Assembly (NCBI GenBank): GCA_032718565.1
Contig: JAVGVS010000008.1
Span: forward strand, 248,001-312,000
From: Distichodus sexfasciatus
Taxonomy: Eukaryota; Chordata; Actinopteri; Characiformes; Distichodontidae
Reading direction: 5' to 3'
DNA length: 64,000 nucleotides
The translations under genes and the position numbers were made by a program. Positions 1-13,700 of the stretch are shown here, one piece after another (within the stretch, counting starts at the first letter, position 1; each line of letters begins with the position of its first letter). The notes beneath the pieces are model-generated. The model did no database searches. It was not told the origin of the DNA and saw nothing but the letters and a program-made list of their open reading frames with translations.

Positions 1-1240
1 ACCCTTGAAAAACAACCCCAATTGGAACACATGAATTCAGTGATTTAGGGAGGGGGGTCCCAGGGCTGGATCCAGCTCTTAGTAAAAGGGTACTCCTGGG
101 CCTGGAGGATTTTTTGGGAGGTTGAGGGCCTGAGGCGGGCAAAGTAGTAGGCAAAAGAAGTAGGCAAACTTCATTACTTAAGTGAAAGTACAGATACCAC
201 TAGTCAAATGTTACTCCATTACAAGTGAAAGTCGTACAGTCAAAATTTTACTTAAGTTAAAGTACTGAAGTACTTGTTTTAAAAATACTTAAGTATTAAA
301 AGTACATCTTCTTTCACAGTATTGTTGCATTATTGCCACAACACTTACAATGGCTAATTGTAAAGTGCAATAGCTGTAAATGCAGCTTGTTCAGAACGTA
401 ACATCAACATTCCAACCTGCTTAAAACCCAGCTCTGCACCTCTAGCTTCGTGACTTTCCAACAGCAACGTTTTGATCAAGACAGCAAGCTGTCTGAACTT
501 GGTTTTATAGTTACAGTTTACAGACGTGACGTAACTACTGATTACTGATAGACTGTCACCTGCCAAACAACAAATCACCTTTTAGAAAAGGGGGAATAAC
601 ATCCACTTCATCCACAGATTTGAAAGTAATGAGTAACGAGAACCTTAAAAGTACGGTATTTGTCTTAAAAATGTAGGGAAGTGGAAGTCATACGTTTCCA
701 AATAAAATACTACAGATACTCAAAAACTCTACTTAAGTACAGTACTCAAGTAAATGCACTTAGTTACTGTCCACCTGTGTTGGGGCATATATACATAAAT
801 ATACATTTGACATTAAAAATAAAAAAAGACATTTGACATATTTTACAATCAGGTGGGTGGGTTAGGCTTGTGATTTTTCTCGTAGAGCCAATAGTGAGTA
901 ATATAGTGCATTTGGTGCAGTAACACTTAATATTTGTGCTGTAGGACACTCCTAAAGTAAATGAATAAAACATATGAAAAGTGATATTAAAAGTAATATA
1001 AAATATCAAATCACACAAGTGAATTCCGTCCTCCGGCTTCATTACCTGGTAGAGAAGACAAAAAGAATAGTGTTTTTGTAACGATGTAGCGTTTTGTCAG
1101 AATACATCGCTATTTGAAAAGAAAATCATTATTGTAAAAGCTACAGAGTTTTAAAAGTAACTTCACTGTTTATTAACTAACTGAAAATGTGTTTAGTTCT
1201 AGTTTTTATTTATCTACTACTGGCCAACATTGCTGTAATG
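1..1240. repeat. Upstream flank with degenerate interspersed repeat (about 160-773)
   Basis: AT-rich sequence with no supported gene. From about 160 to 773 it repeats short words around ACTTAAGTA, AAGTAC and ACTCAAGTA, ending near 773 in a segment reading (reverse complement) as a GGTGGACAGTAACTAAGT-type terminus. That is the look of a common teleost non-autonomous DNA element, and a related copy lies at 43028-43890. The left end is too diverged to place. The remaining sequence to 1240 shows nothing I can name. Confidence 0.45.
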
Positions 1241-1674
1241 ATTAACGACTTCGCCGTAACAGCTCGTCTCTCTCATAGCGCGTGAAGGAGCGCGCTTTAT
1301 GAACGGCGCGCTTCGCCAGGCCCCGCCCCCTCGACTCTCCTCGTGTGCTGATTGGCTGGTTTTCAGGGCGCGTCCCCGTCGTGTCAGTGTCCATTCATTT
1401 GGCGTAGCGTCGCGTTAATGAGGCCGGCGGAGTGAATGGACGGAGCTCGGGTTCATTCTGCAGAGAGACGCGGACGCGCTCGGGGGTAAAAACACACAGA
1501 GATGTGTCACTAACCCTTAACATCCAAGACGCACTGGAGACACGAGTTGGAATACTTCTTCTTTTATTATTATTTTTAAATATTTGTAATATTCGGATCT
1601 TTAAAGAATGAAATTTCGCTCAACTCGGGGAGTTTAAAGTGACGCTCGGAGCGCAGACCTTCTAATCCATCACC
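1241..1674 (+). promoter_or_regulatory. CpG-rich promoter and 5'UTR of the igdcc3-like gene
   Basis: Composition changes sharply from AT-rich to CpG-rich at about 1245-1490 (many CG dinucleotides, a CCCCGCCCCC-type GC box near 1320 and an ATTGGCTGG inverted CCAAT box near 1350). The initiator ATG lies at 1675 in a CACCATGA context. This is the expected form of a CpG-island promoter. The transcription start cannot be fixed from sequence alone; no convincing TATA box was seen. Confidence 0.6.
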
Positions 1675-1717
1675 ATGATCATTGTTTCACTGTTGCTTGT
1701 GTTGACCACATTATCAG
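1675..1717 (+). CDS. igdcc3: igdcc3-like exon 1: start codon and signal peptide
   Basis: ATG in a CACCATGA context starts a short hydrophobic leader (MIIVSLLLVLTTLSG) cut by a GTAAAT donor after one base of a codon. The next exon supplies GT to give Gly, so the leader runs directly into Ig1. An 8.4-kb intron follows. Confidence 0.75.
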
Positions 1718-4700
1718 GTAAATATTGCTTTATTTCATTATTTATCAACACAAGCTTCTTTCATTCTTAATTTAGATATGGTGAATCGTTTTCTACTGTT
1801 TAGGCTTCATAGATTATGAAAAATGTTCCCATAATTAGGCTGCATGAGTGATGGAGGAAAAAATACCAAATGATTCTCAATCAGTCCGCTGTTCAGATAT
1901 TTAAACCAGATGTTAATGCTGTATGTTCAAGCCACATTTTCCAGATGTTTTTTGCTTCTTCATTACTTTTATAAAATATGAGGACCGTCGCGTTGGACAC
2001 TTGTTTTGGAGCTTAGACGCTTCAGCATTTGGCACTAAATTTGATCGTTTTCCTTTAAGCTGTATTATAATTTGTTATAACTGAGTTTGTTTCTGTAATG
2101 AGTTAGACTTTGATTTTGCACTGATTTACCTTTTTATTTGGTTTGGTTTATTATCATGCATCCGCGATTAACACTTTCTGTGAGACTTTCGGTTTGCGGC
2201 TGTTGCAAAGAAATCGGGGGAAATACTTCATATTTCTCTTGTATCTTGTGATGAACCTAAAAATTAAATTTTCCCCCTTGTCCTTTGTAAACTTTTAGAC
2301 TTTTAGGACTTTAGGCTGCCATAATGGAATTTACGTACCTGTAAATGCTTGCAGATCATGCGCATCGAAATAGTCGCCAAATTACTGTCCAAAAACAGAT
2401 GTTTGTTCTGTTCTTGTGAAATTTTAACTCAAACAAAGCGAGGCACAACTTTCCCTCCCAACCTTTAGGACGGGGCTCATTATATAGCGCATGTAAATGA
2501 AGCTGCTGGGAAAGCAGATTAATTAGACCTAATCTGCTTAACCATTAAGGCGTGCGTAAAAACGCACGCGTGTTTTGGTGTCAGTCTTTAAAGTAACTAT
2601 ACTCTTGTTCATTGTAAATCTGGAATAAGAAGTTAAGCTGATGATCAAATAATATTAGAGCCATACTTTAAATTTTTCTTTTTGACTTTGTCTTACTTTT
2701 CTTTAAAATTAATCCACATTTCTTCTGCCCAGGGGACGTGGAATTTTCTTTTGGTTTTGGGTTAGATTTCAGATAAATCCTGATACTCAGTGTAACTTGG
2801 AGTTTTGGCTTTTCGTGATTAAGGGTTTTCAGTTCCTTTTTGCAACATTTTGTTAATGTGGTTAATTAACAAATAATTGCTCTGATAGTAACTGTATAAA
2901 AATTTTGTCTTAACTAATTTAGAACTTATTTGATGCTTTTCTTCATTTTTGAACACACATCATGTGGTTAATTCACCAAATGAGGGCTCATCTCTCAATT
3001 ACTCATGAGCAGGTGCTTGAATGTTAGAATGTAAAATCATGGGATGGAACCACATTTGGGGTTTGAAACAGCAAGTTCATGGTCACCAGAGCAAAGCAGA
3101 CAGACAGACCTGGGCCAGACGTAGACACTGACCCTAACCCCTGACACCTGACCCCTGTCCTAGTCCTATCACACTCAAACACCCCTCATCTCCATAAGAC
3201 TTGGAAAGGGCTGTGGTTGGGATGGGAGAGGGGTGGTTACTCTGATTGAGATCTCATTACTAGGGGCAGTAATCCCTGCAGCTGCGCAAGACTGACACAC
3301 ACACAATCGCGCGCACACACACACACACCTCTATAGAGGCTTGGCTAGGCCACTTTTAGTCCAACACGGCTCCCCCTGGTTCAGGGGGTTAATCCAAAAG
3401 ATCTACACAGCATGCGTCTCAGGGCGAGTCCAGCAGCCCGTGCAGGAGGAGGGGGGACAACACATCAATTCTCTCTTACCCCTGAATTACCCAGCCTGCT
3501 GCAATACACTCATGAGATGGGGTGGCCTCATGTTTACCAATTAGGACTGAACTTAATTCAGGGCTGTGGGAACTGGTTTGCTGCTGGGAATATGTTGTAG
3601 GGGAAGATAACGAGTCCTTAATCACAGTATAGGACAGAAAAGGAAGACTCCTCACTTTTTTTAAACATCCCTTTGGCAAAAATGGAGGATTCTTCCTTTA
3701 TCACGGCATATGACAGAAAAGGAAAACTGCCTCAAATAATGTTGATCTTGTTGATTTGCTAGTAACTTATTACTGTGGCCCTTCCAGAGTCTGACACTTT
3801 TGCTTTAGTGGGTTACATAAAGTATACAGCACTTATTTAAAGTGGGAAAACAGTTTCTTTCCCAAGATGAGAACATAAATATGCTTATACAGTGATTTAT
3901 GACCTTGTGAGAGTTTACTTATGTGAGCGTGCTATGTAATACTCCTTTGTGTTTCAGTAAGAGGTTTCTAAACTCTCACCCCACTTGAAGAAGAGTGTGG
4001 TTTGAGAGCAGTAAACATAAGATAAGCAAGCAAAGGGGTCAGTGCTCACAATATATTTAAAAGCCCTCTTTAATTCAATGGTCCATACCATAACGTACAT
4101 CATACATAGTAAACAGGAAGATAGGAATAATTTGACCATATGGTTTCCACAAGACTATGAAATACATAAGTAGATATGTCAAGGCCACTAGGTGTGGATG
4201 GAGTAAATCAACAAAGTGAGAAGACGTATAAAATGACATTATAATTGAAAAAATTTATATGAAGTCAAACATTTAAAATCAACACAGTAATCAAGTGGCT
4301 TCAGTGTTTTTTTCTCGGTATACCTCAAATGTATAGATCAAGTAGACAGTTTGATAAGTCAGTGTCCTTTCAATTACTTCCACAAGTACTGACTTGTAAT
4401 GCCCACTCCCTCTAATTGTGTGATAATTTAATTACCCCCAATCAGTCTCTGGGGTTAGTAGGGAGGAAGTAAGTGCATGCGTCAGTGTTCATTTAGCCAA
4501 CGCCTCAATCGGAAATGCCCTGTGTCTTAAACACACTCATTTCTCTTCCCCCTCCCAACACACACCCTAATTAATGAGCATCCCTCCTTAGACAATAGAC
4601 AAGCGATGCAAGTTTTTGTGCCTTTGCTGGCAGCAAAGAGCGCAAAAGCGAGTCAGTGCGAGAGGGGAGTTAACTCCCATTAAGGAGACAATGGGCCTGC

Positions 4701-7700
4701 CGTGGGCTCCCTCGCTCCTGCTGGGTTTGGACTCCTCCTCAGACAGAGTCTCTCTGTCCCAAACTGTAGAGCCTCTATGGGGCTGCGTCCGTCTGCACTA
4801 TGGCCAACTACCGAGGCCGTGGAGACGAGGAGGCTGCAGTGTTCTGTTGTGTGTGAAAGAGGCAGCGGGGTGCACAGCTTGTTCTATACATCAGCCTGTA
4901 AAACATTTACAGCAGCGGCCATAAAGAAAGATTTAAAAGTCTAGCACAATGTTTTATATTTTACACCCCTTTAAGTCCTTTAAGGCTGTAGGTTTGCTTC
5001 ATAATACGTTAGTAAATGCAAAATGCGTACAAAAGGACATTCGCCGTTTTTATTGTAAAGATTGAAAGTGAAAGGTTACAGCATTATAGGCCTTGGTCAT
5101 GGGTTCCATTTAGCAGAATCTGATGTTTATTTGCTGGAACGTATTCAACGCATTATGTTCTAAAAACAACGTAGAGCATTGAACTATGTTAACATACATT
5201 GAGGTCCAAAACTTTGCTTAGCCTTTACCCACAGATACTGATTCCCAGAGTTTTAGAGAGTAACATTTCAATTTCAGATTTCATGGGATTATTTTGTAGG
5301 TCTGGCTCGGCCGCCACTGACATTCAAAGAAGGGGATACCATCAATAAGGGGATTTAGACGTGTTTGCCCTGTCTGTGGACCCAGACCCCCCTCTCACTA
5401 TTTGTGGGCTCTTCAAAACGATGCAGAACAACAACAATAAGCTGTGAAGTTCACGGCCAGCCTTTAGGACAATAAACAAAAGGAGAGGGCTGGCATTCTT
5501 GCCTTTTGGTTATCAGCCACAAGCTGCTCCCTCCTCCTTTGCCCCGCACCCACTCTCTCATGACCTTTAGGGCCCGGGGTCGCCGTCTGCCAGTGGGGGT
5601 GGGGACGACGGGGGTTCCTTCTATTCGGGGTGTGCCTCCATAGTCTTCTCCTCGCTAAGGACACCCAGATGGGAGGTGAATTTATCCCTAAACTTGCTCT
5701 CCCAGTCAGACATAGGGCCAGGAGGTCCAATGGCGCTTTACGAGTGGAGATGGGCTCTCTGTTGTGGGAGTGTGGAATACAGATGGGGGGCTTTAGGCAT
5801 AACTAAGTGCTCCTGATTTAACAAAGGAACCATTATTGCCAGTCTTCAAGGAACGGTGGTGAGAGATCGGCAAACCAATTCGACGGCCAGAGTGATCAGT
5901 TCAGATTTATCCAAAGTCATTTCTAATTATATAATTCCTTTGAAGAAGTTTCATTCAGAACTAACATGAATTGAATTTGTGAGTCAGTGTGAAGTGATAG
6001 CGTTTAAGTCGTTCAAACTGTAATCTTTATGTTGTAGTGGCTCGGTTTGTTCCACACATTCTACTGCCAAAAGCTTTTCTTGGCAAAGGTAAAGCTCTTT
6101 ACACACAAATGACTTATTCTCACTCATTTGTCCATGAGCACCAATTCTCTAATAGACTCTTTGAAGCTTGATCAATGAAAACCAGTTTGCATTTATTTGA
6201 GCTAGATCTCGTAACGAACTAAAGCCAAGCTAATCTAAAACACCAACTGCTTTCTTTTATTGTGCAGAGAAACCTCTGAAACGGCGATCCTTTTGTTTTA
6301 ACCTAATGCACGGTCTTTGAGACTCTAATCTTTGCTCCTTGGAGGCTGAGAAGATGGAGCCATGTGTGTTCGTTAAGGAGGCCTTAATTGGCAGCAGTAC
6401 TGAAGCCTGATAGATGAGAGTAAAGTGAAACTGATTCTGTCCATAAAAGTCTTTGTGTCACACACAGCTTGAGCTGGAGGAAAGCCAAGGCCTGGGCAAC
6501 TGTGGAGTGTGGTTAAGCCAATGCCATGCTGTAGAGGAATAGTGTGAAGATGTTGATCGTGATATTAAAGATGATAAAAGTGATGGTTATATACAGTATC
6601 TGGTACTGATGAAGACTATGAGAAGAAGATAAGGCCAGTCTGTTCCCATTGGTGCTTAATTGATTTTTGGCTGAACAGATTGTTGAAGGGATGAACTCAG
6701 CAGCTGGACCAAAGCAGCATAGCTAGGATGATGCAGATGATGAGGATGAGAAGGAGGAAGGATTGATGTCGAGAGGGACAAAAGGTTAGATGGTCATATG
6801 ATTTTTGTGTTGACGGCCGCATTGTGAAAAGGGGTCAGCAGTTCCATCCGTCAGACATGACGTGAGCCAACAAACTCTCAATTTCACAACAGTGCATTCA
6901 AGTTCAAGTGCAACTGGAGTGTTTTGTTGTGTCTTTTGGCGACAGCTGGGAAAGGGAGTTTCTTGGTGCTGGGTGTGAGAAGGGTCTACGTCGGTGAATC
7001 ACCCAAAACAGGCACCCTGAAAAAGACAGAAGAAAATGTAGAAGGGGGCGGTACGTTGATGGTTCAGGGACAGCACTGAAGTTTGAGTGATCGGGGTGGC
7101 ATGGGAAAGTCACCCCCAAGTTCAAGTGAAAGGGGGGGAAAAACACGGTGGGGGCAGGGAGAGAGGGCAGATGGTTCCACGGTGTTGGTGGGGGGGACAT
7201 GTGTGGGGGAAGGAGGGGTGGGGAAGGAGAAGAGGCAGGGGCAATTATAGATTGGTGGGAGCAAAGATGGAGTGCTATCACTGGTCTAGCCCAAACCCCC
7301 AAATCATTCGGCCCTGCCCTCCCCCGCCCCATCCTAACCTCATCCCCCTAACTCCTCTCCCCTCCACTTCTGACACTGTTGTGGCTCTCACTGCTTGAAT
7401 GGCTCGGTGGCATTCAGCAGCATTGTGCAACTGTTTTGGGGTGATTGAGAGAGATGAGGGGGGTGCTAACAGAGCTATCAATCAGACCGGGGAAAGTCAA
7501 GTGCAAGTTCAGCTGAGATGAATAGCCCGGAGCAGCCCCTCTTCAGCCAGCCTGCGGCCCCTCCTGCGCTGTTGTCCCACAACTTTCTCATGCGAACGCC
7601 CCACGGCCTGCAGAGGGAATGAAGCTGTCATTAAGACTCTTCCAGACGGCATATCCTCTTCTTATGGCATCTTCATGATGGTCAAGTTTGAGGGTTCAGA

Positions 7701-10700
7701 AGTAAGCTAAAGGGGATACAGGACCAACTGTCCAGTATGAGTTGATAGTCAGTTAAATCCTGCCGTCTGGGTTATGCCCTCGCTTTTAAAGTAAGGCAAA
7801 TTTGAGAACAAATAATAACAAGAGTGTCTTTCCCATTTAACATGGACAAGAATTCAATCTCACGTCCATTTGTACAATACGTAAAACATTAGAAACATTT
7901 CCCAAAGTCTCCATATTTTTAAACAATGTTTCTACCAAAACCATTTGACAATTTTTTTCACAAAGATTGATTTCACATTTCCAATGTTTTCTTATTCAAG
8001 ACGTGTTCCCATGATAGAACAGAATCTACATTTGCTGAAGAACATTGTGCAAATTTATTGTATGCATTTTTGTGCCAAACATTAGGTTATTGGGGAGTTG
8101 GTGTTGGTTACTGGGGCTACTAGGGTATTGGTGGCTTAGTGGTAGGACACTCGCCTCTGGGCCAAGTGGTTGCGGGTTTGAATCCCACCTCTAGCACCAC
8201 CAACATTAGGTCCCTGAGCAAGACCCATAGCCCTAAGTTGCTCTCAGGGGAACTGTCCCTGGAATTAGGAAATGTAAGTCGGTCTGGATAAGAGCATCTG
8301 TGAAATGCCCTAAATGTAAAATATTGGGTTTTCTTCAATTCTACAGTCGTATAATATTTTACTACTCACCTGTCTTGACTTTCTTAAAAACAAATGTAAG
8401 AAAAAGTGGTCTTAGCGACATGGACTGACATGGATTAATATTAATATATCTCCACTATGTTCTAAATCTATTTAAAATGCAGCATAACCTCACTGCTGAA
8501 CTGATGCTTTAGTTCTATCAAATAAACAGTTCTATTAACCACTGGATGTCCAATGGCTTTAGTATATTATGTGTCAAAGTTCGCTTGTTATCTCTGGCAG
8601 ACAAATGAGTAGTGATGCCAACCGTGGTGTTAAACTGTTCTCTCTAATCAATTACTGTAATATAACCCATCACCCTCTCTCTTACACTCATCTTCAGCCT
8701 GGCTTTTACAGGATTTACAACTCTATAAAGCTGTGGCTGAGAGAAGAGAGCCAGTCGGAGTCAAGTCTCTGGCCTCTACACTGGCTAGCTGCTGTGGCTG
8801 TTGTGTGTCCTGTTCTTAGCTGGGGCTGTAAATCACAAGTTCAACATGATATGATATTACATTGATTCAAAAGACAACATTTCGATGTCTGCTGATATCA
8901 CAAAGTCTGCAACAATATGAGTTTGATTCGATTCAGTAGAAATAATGAACATGAGACAATATTATATCGTCACCCACTTAAAATAATGGCCTACGTCATA
9001 TTTTCAAGTTTTTCTAAATGAAATGGCTTAATTCACACTCTGGACATAGGCCATTATACTACAGGGGTAGGATTGCATGACCTGTTGAACTGAGGATGTA
9101 GGTGATTTTACCAGAGGTGTTCAGCTTCATGAAGAGCTGATTTAGGCAAAGAAATAATTTTTTCAACAAATGACAGGCCATTATTTTAGGTGACAATATG
9201 ACTATCACTTCCATTCATATCAATATGCTGTAGAGTTGCGGTCGAGATAAATTGAAAGTGAAGAAATACTACAGTTTTGTGTAATTTTGAGCCGATTTGG
9301 ACTTATTTTGGCCTATAAAATGAACTGCTTTTGGCCTTTCTGGAACAGAACTACATTTTTGCACGTTTGATATGAGAATCGCGAGTGGTAATGTGCTTGT
9401 TTACATCACGAATAATGTAATTAATGCGTTTTTACGCAATTACTTCAGTTCTTGCCCACGGAATTACTCTGAAATAATTTCACATACAAAGGAATGAATA
9501 TAATGTCTGGTAAGTCTTGTTATTCTGACAGTATGTGTGTGGTTTCTGTAAGTTAAAGGGATCATGAGTTAATAAAACACTAATTAATAAACAACGCCAA
9601 ATTCCTGCATTGGTCTCAAAAAGGTTTTAATAGTAACATTCTCAGAGTTGTGGTCTCGGCTGGTCTCCTAATAAAGTCTTGAGTCCTCTTTGTCCGAGTC
9701 CATGACAGAAGAGCAATACAAAAACATTACAATATGTATGATGTCTATTGGATGTTTTCATTATGGAATGTTGGTATGGGGTCGTTGCTCATTGAATTGA
9801 TGTATTAGTGTAGATCTATGTATCGTTACATCCCTACTCTTAACGAATAGAAATGACCACCTGTCTTAGATGCTTATGTTCTAATCTCATACAGTTACTG
9901 TACTAAATGATTGGCGTCTAATGACATGATCTCTGCTCTGTCAGCTCATCACCTTCTTCCATGATGTGAATCATCATATCCATCCTCATCACCACCACCA
10001 TGGAGCCTCTCTCTCCCCATCATCTTCATCTCACCATTACCAGAGCTCATCCACCCCACCTTCTTTTTACCTGTTTGTAAGCACCAGCCAGCCATTCCTA
10101 ATCAGCACACAGATACGCTCTGCATCGGCTAACCTCTCTACTTCCTTTTTCTTCCTTCCTCAGGTTTAGGCGGGACTTCGGAGCTGGCCTTCATTAAAGA
10201 GCCCCACGATGTGATTGCAGTGAGGGACCGACCCCTGATGTTAGACTGTGAGGTGGAAGGGGAGGGACCTATCACGATTACCTGGCGGCGAAACGGCATG
10301 CTCATTCCCACAGGCCCCAGAGTGGCCGTCCTGGACAACGGCATGCTGCTGATCCGAAACTTCCAGAAACGGCGCGAGAGCAATGAGACGGATGCGGGAG
10401 AGTACGACTGCGCTGCGCAGAACCGCTATGGCATGCTGATCAGCCGGAAGGCTCGAGTGCAGTTTGCATGTAAGTGTGTTTTGGAATTATACAGTATTGT
10501 GCTAAAAAGTCTTGAGCCACCTCTTGTTTTCTTATATCTTGCTAGGAAAATAAGACAAGAGGTTTATTTATTGGGGATGTAAACCTCCAGTTTCATAATA
10601 TGATATTATTTTGACTTAATGGACAACGATTCAATGTCTTCTGATATCGCAAGATCGGCTACACTATGATTTTGCTTTGATTTGGAGCCGACGACAAATC

Positions 10701-13700
10701 AAATCACAAAAGCAAATAAAATATAATTTGACATTTTTATTCCTGCGCTGTAGTCCACAGTAGCGTGTTATCGTTCTTAATAAAAGTTGTACTGGAGCAG
10801 ATGGTGGCATAACGGTTGGGCATTCGCTTGTGATCAGAAGATCGCTGGTTCGAATCCCAGACCATCTAACAAACTTTCGAGACGCCGAGCGGCTGAATAG
10901 GGGAAACTATCCCCTCCGACGCGCTACCCGTTTCAAAAAGTAATCCAAAGGCAACTTCTTTCGGTTTAATCCTTTATTCCGGATCAAAAATCTTCAAGCA
11001 TCCAAAGGCATTAAAACATCTCAAGAGTCAGTTCACAAACATCCATATAATCCTTAAACAACGATAAAATCCACAGGTTTCAATAACGGCATATTCCCGA
11101 ACAGCATCTTACGTTTGCGTTTGCATTCGCGTTGGCGGTCAGCAAAAGTAGGCTTCCCCCATCACCCGAAACAAGTGAACAGGTGATACTACAAATTAGT
11201 GCCACCAATACCACGTGACCCGGTGTGCCTTCCTCTGTCTCCTACACCGGTAAAGTTACCACTGAGGTACTCATGAGCAAGGTACCGTCCCCAGGCACTG
11301 CTTCCCCGGGTGCTGCCCATGTCAGCTGCCCACTGCTCCTTCACGGATGGGTCAAATGCAGAAGTCACATTTCATTGTGGTGCACTGTGTGCTGTGCTGT
11401 GTTTACAATGAAAAATAATCACTCATTTTCACTGTTTTTATTTTTGATCAATGCTATAGGCTCGTTGATCATTGAATCGCTACACCTCTAGTAAATACTA
11501 CTTCTCAAGGCTACATTAAAAAGGCAAGAAAGTCTAGTTGTTTGAAAGCAATATATGAAGAAATTGAGCACGGCCCAGGAGGTTATACGCAGTACTGTAT
11601 ATAATCAGTGAAATGGATATTCAGTATTAAATATGCTGTTTGTATTTTCAAAATGGTATTTGAAAGTGTTTTAGTGATAATTGAATGCTTGGGAAATAAC
11701 TTGATAAGATGATAAGAAGGGTGGTTGGTTCAAATCCTGCCCTCCAGTTCTGCACACGTGAACTGCCCACTGCTCATACATGGATGGATTAAATACAGAA
11801 GTCAGACTTCATTCTGCTGCACTGTCCTGTGGTGTGTTTATGATGATAAATAATCACCTTACCTCACATTCCCACCAACTTACTGTTGGAAAGTACAGGG
11901 AGCATGTATTGGCTTCTGTTCTGGTTTAATGCTGATCAATTCTTTACACCTCTTTAAGGCCTAGGGAAACTTTAACCAATACCTGATATCCTCCTCTCTC
12001 TCTCCCTCCCCTCCCATCTCTGCCTCTATATATCTGGTCGAATGCTCGGCTCTGACATAAATAACTCTCTGTGGTCGTAACCCCTTCTATCTCTCTCCGC
12101 CTCCCCCTCAATTTCTCTCTGACTCATCCCTCTGCTAGCACTTTGGCTGAACCTGCAAATGATTGGGGCTCTGCTGGTCTCCTATTAGGCCAGAGGTTAC
12201 CATGGGTATACACTCTCCCTCACAAAACTCTGCCTCCATTATCGATCAGCGGCTCTCCCGGCGCTCAGCTGACATAGAGGGCCGCTCAGAGCAGGTTTAA
12301 CTGCATGCTTCAGGGGGAGATGCAGAGCGTGTAGGTGATGAAGCCTCACACACGCGCTGGCTATTGTAACGTTTGTGTTCGTGGCTTTTCTCGCGCAGCT
12401 CTACCCAAGTTTCACACCCACCCGGAGTCTATGGCGGTGGACGAGGGAGGCGTGGCCCGGTTCCACTGCGCCGTTAATGGGATCCCTGAGGCCAGCATCA
12501 CCTGGGAGAGGAACGGGACCACACTCGAGACAGATAATGACAGGTTAAACAAACACACTCATATAACCTCTCTCACACACACTTGCAGGATTTACACTCG
12601 GTTTTCCGAACTAACAAGCAGTGGCCCTGTCATAAATCTTGGTGTTTTTGGTTTGCTAAATAACATTTTGTGACCTTGTTCTTTATTTCTGCAGATACAC
12701 TCTTCTGCCCAACGGAATTCTGCAAATCACTGGCGTGCGTCATGCGGACAGCGGACTGTATCGCTGCATGGCTAAAAATATTGCAAACACACGTTATAGT
12801 TATGAGGCCCAACTTACTGTCAACGGTGAGACCAGTAGCAACATTCACTTTTACGTCATACGTCAACACAACATTAAAACATCACAAAACAACCCAATGA
12901 AACACTTCTTTTATACTTTCCAACAGTGGCAGCTCCTCGTACCTACAAGGAGCCAGTGATCCTTTCTGGACCTCAGAACCTCACCCTAAATGTCCACCAG
13001 ACCGCCATCTTGGAGTGCATCGCCACAGGCAACCCACGGCCCATCGTGTCCTGGAGCAGGCTGGGTAAGATATGCTCCTTCAAGTCTTCTAGTCACCATG
13101 TCAATGAGCAGCCAGATAAAAGCTGCTCTCAGAACATTATAGTCAACACTGGTGATTGAGAGGAGCATTATGACACTGTTAGTAAGGAGTTATGGAGTGT
13201 CATTTACGCAGTGCTTGTATTCTAGGATCAACAGCATGGGGAACAGTGGTAACATAACATCATACTGTCTGATTATTTTTCATAATTTACCTACCTATCT
13301 TTAAGTATTTCAGCATATATAGCTGTTTGCGTGTCTCATAGCTTTTAGTTTTAGTGCATTATAGCTTAAATTCTCTCTCGTCTGTGTGTTTCTATGGTTT
13401 AGATGGACGTTCTATTGGAGTGGAGGGGATCCAGGTGCTGGGCACTGGGAACCTGATGATCTCTGACCTGTCCCTGCAGCACTCAGGAGTGTATGTGTGC
13501 TCAGCAAACAGGCCAGGTACCAGGATGAGGCGTACGGCACTGGGACGGCTGGTGGTGCAAGGTAGGCCTCACACCCCAAATTGCTCTTCTTACAGTACAT
13601 CTATTAGTGTCACACTTTCACACAATGACACCTGTGATTATACCACAGACACATCACACTATATACTAATGTGTCAAGGGATGAGGCAAGGTGTTAGTGC

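Larger units (their letters stand above)
1718..10163 (+). other. Intron 1 of igdcc3-like gene (8.4 kb)
   Basis: No coding exon was seen. It holds a CA tract near 3295-3327, a G-rich stretch at about 7100-7230, a V-SINE at 8130-8320 and an hAT-like element at 8821-9836. Segments around 4380-4460 and 4570 carry homeodomain-type TAATTA words, but I cannot tell from one sequence whether they are conserved enhancers. A polypyrimidine stretch (CTTCC repeats) precedes the acceptor at 10163. Confidence 0.6.
10572..11490. mobile_element. hAT-like element, related to 8821-9836, carrying a SINE
   Basis: The left end TGGGGATGTAAAC and about 120 bases after it align with the left part of 8821-9836 (shared ATATGATATTA, CTGATATC and ACTATGATTTT-like words). 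The right end GCTACACCTCTA is the complementary terminus. The flanks do not give a convincing 8-bp duplication, so the ends are approximate. The interior is occupied by the SINE at 10795-11430. Confidence 0.5.
10470..12398 (+). other. Intron 2 of igdcc3-like gene (1.9 kb), transposon-filled
   Basis: Nearly half is a hAT-like element (10572-11490) interrupted by a tRNA-SINE. A second, 5'-truncated SINE copy of the same family is at 11693-11862. A pyrimidine-rich stretch (CTCTCTCCCTCC-type) runs at about 11990-12120. Confidence 0.6.

Noticed and set aside
6904..7398. Pro-rich minus frame and Gly-rich plus frame in intron 1
   Set aside because: Products of a G-rich stretch; no homology pattern and no splice continuity with the host gene.
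10799..10867. Apparent tRNA gene with good A and B boxes and complementary ends
   Set aside because: The T stem pairs only partly and the sequence belongs to a SINE family seen eight more times in the window.
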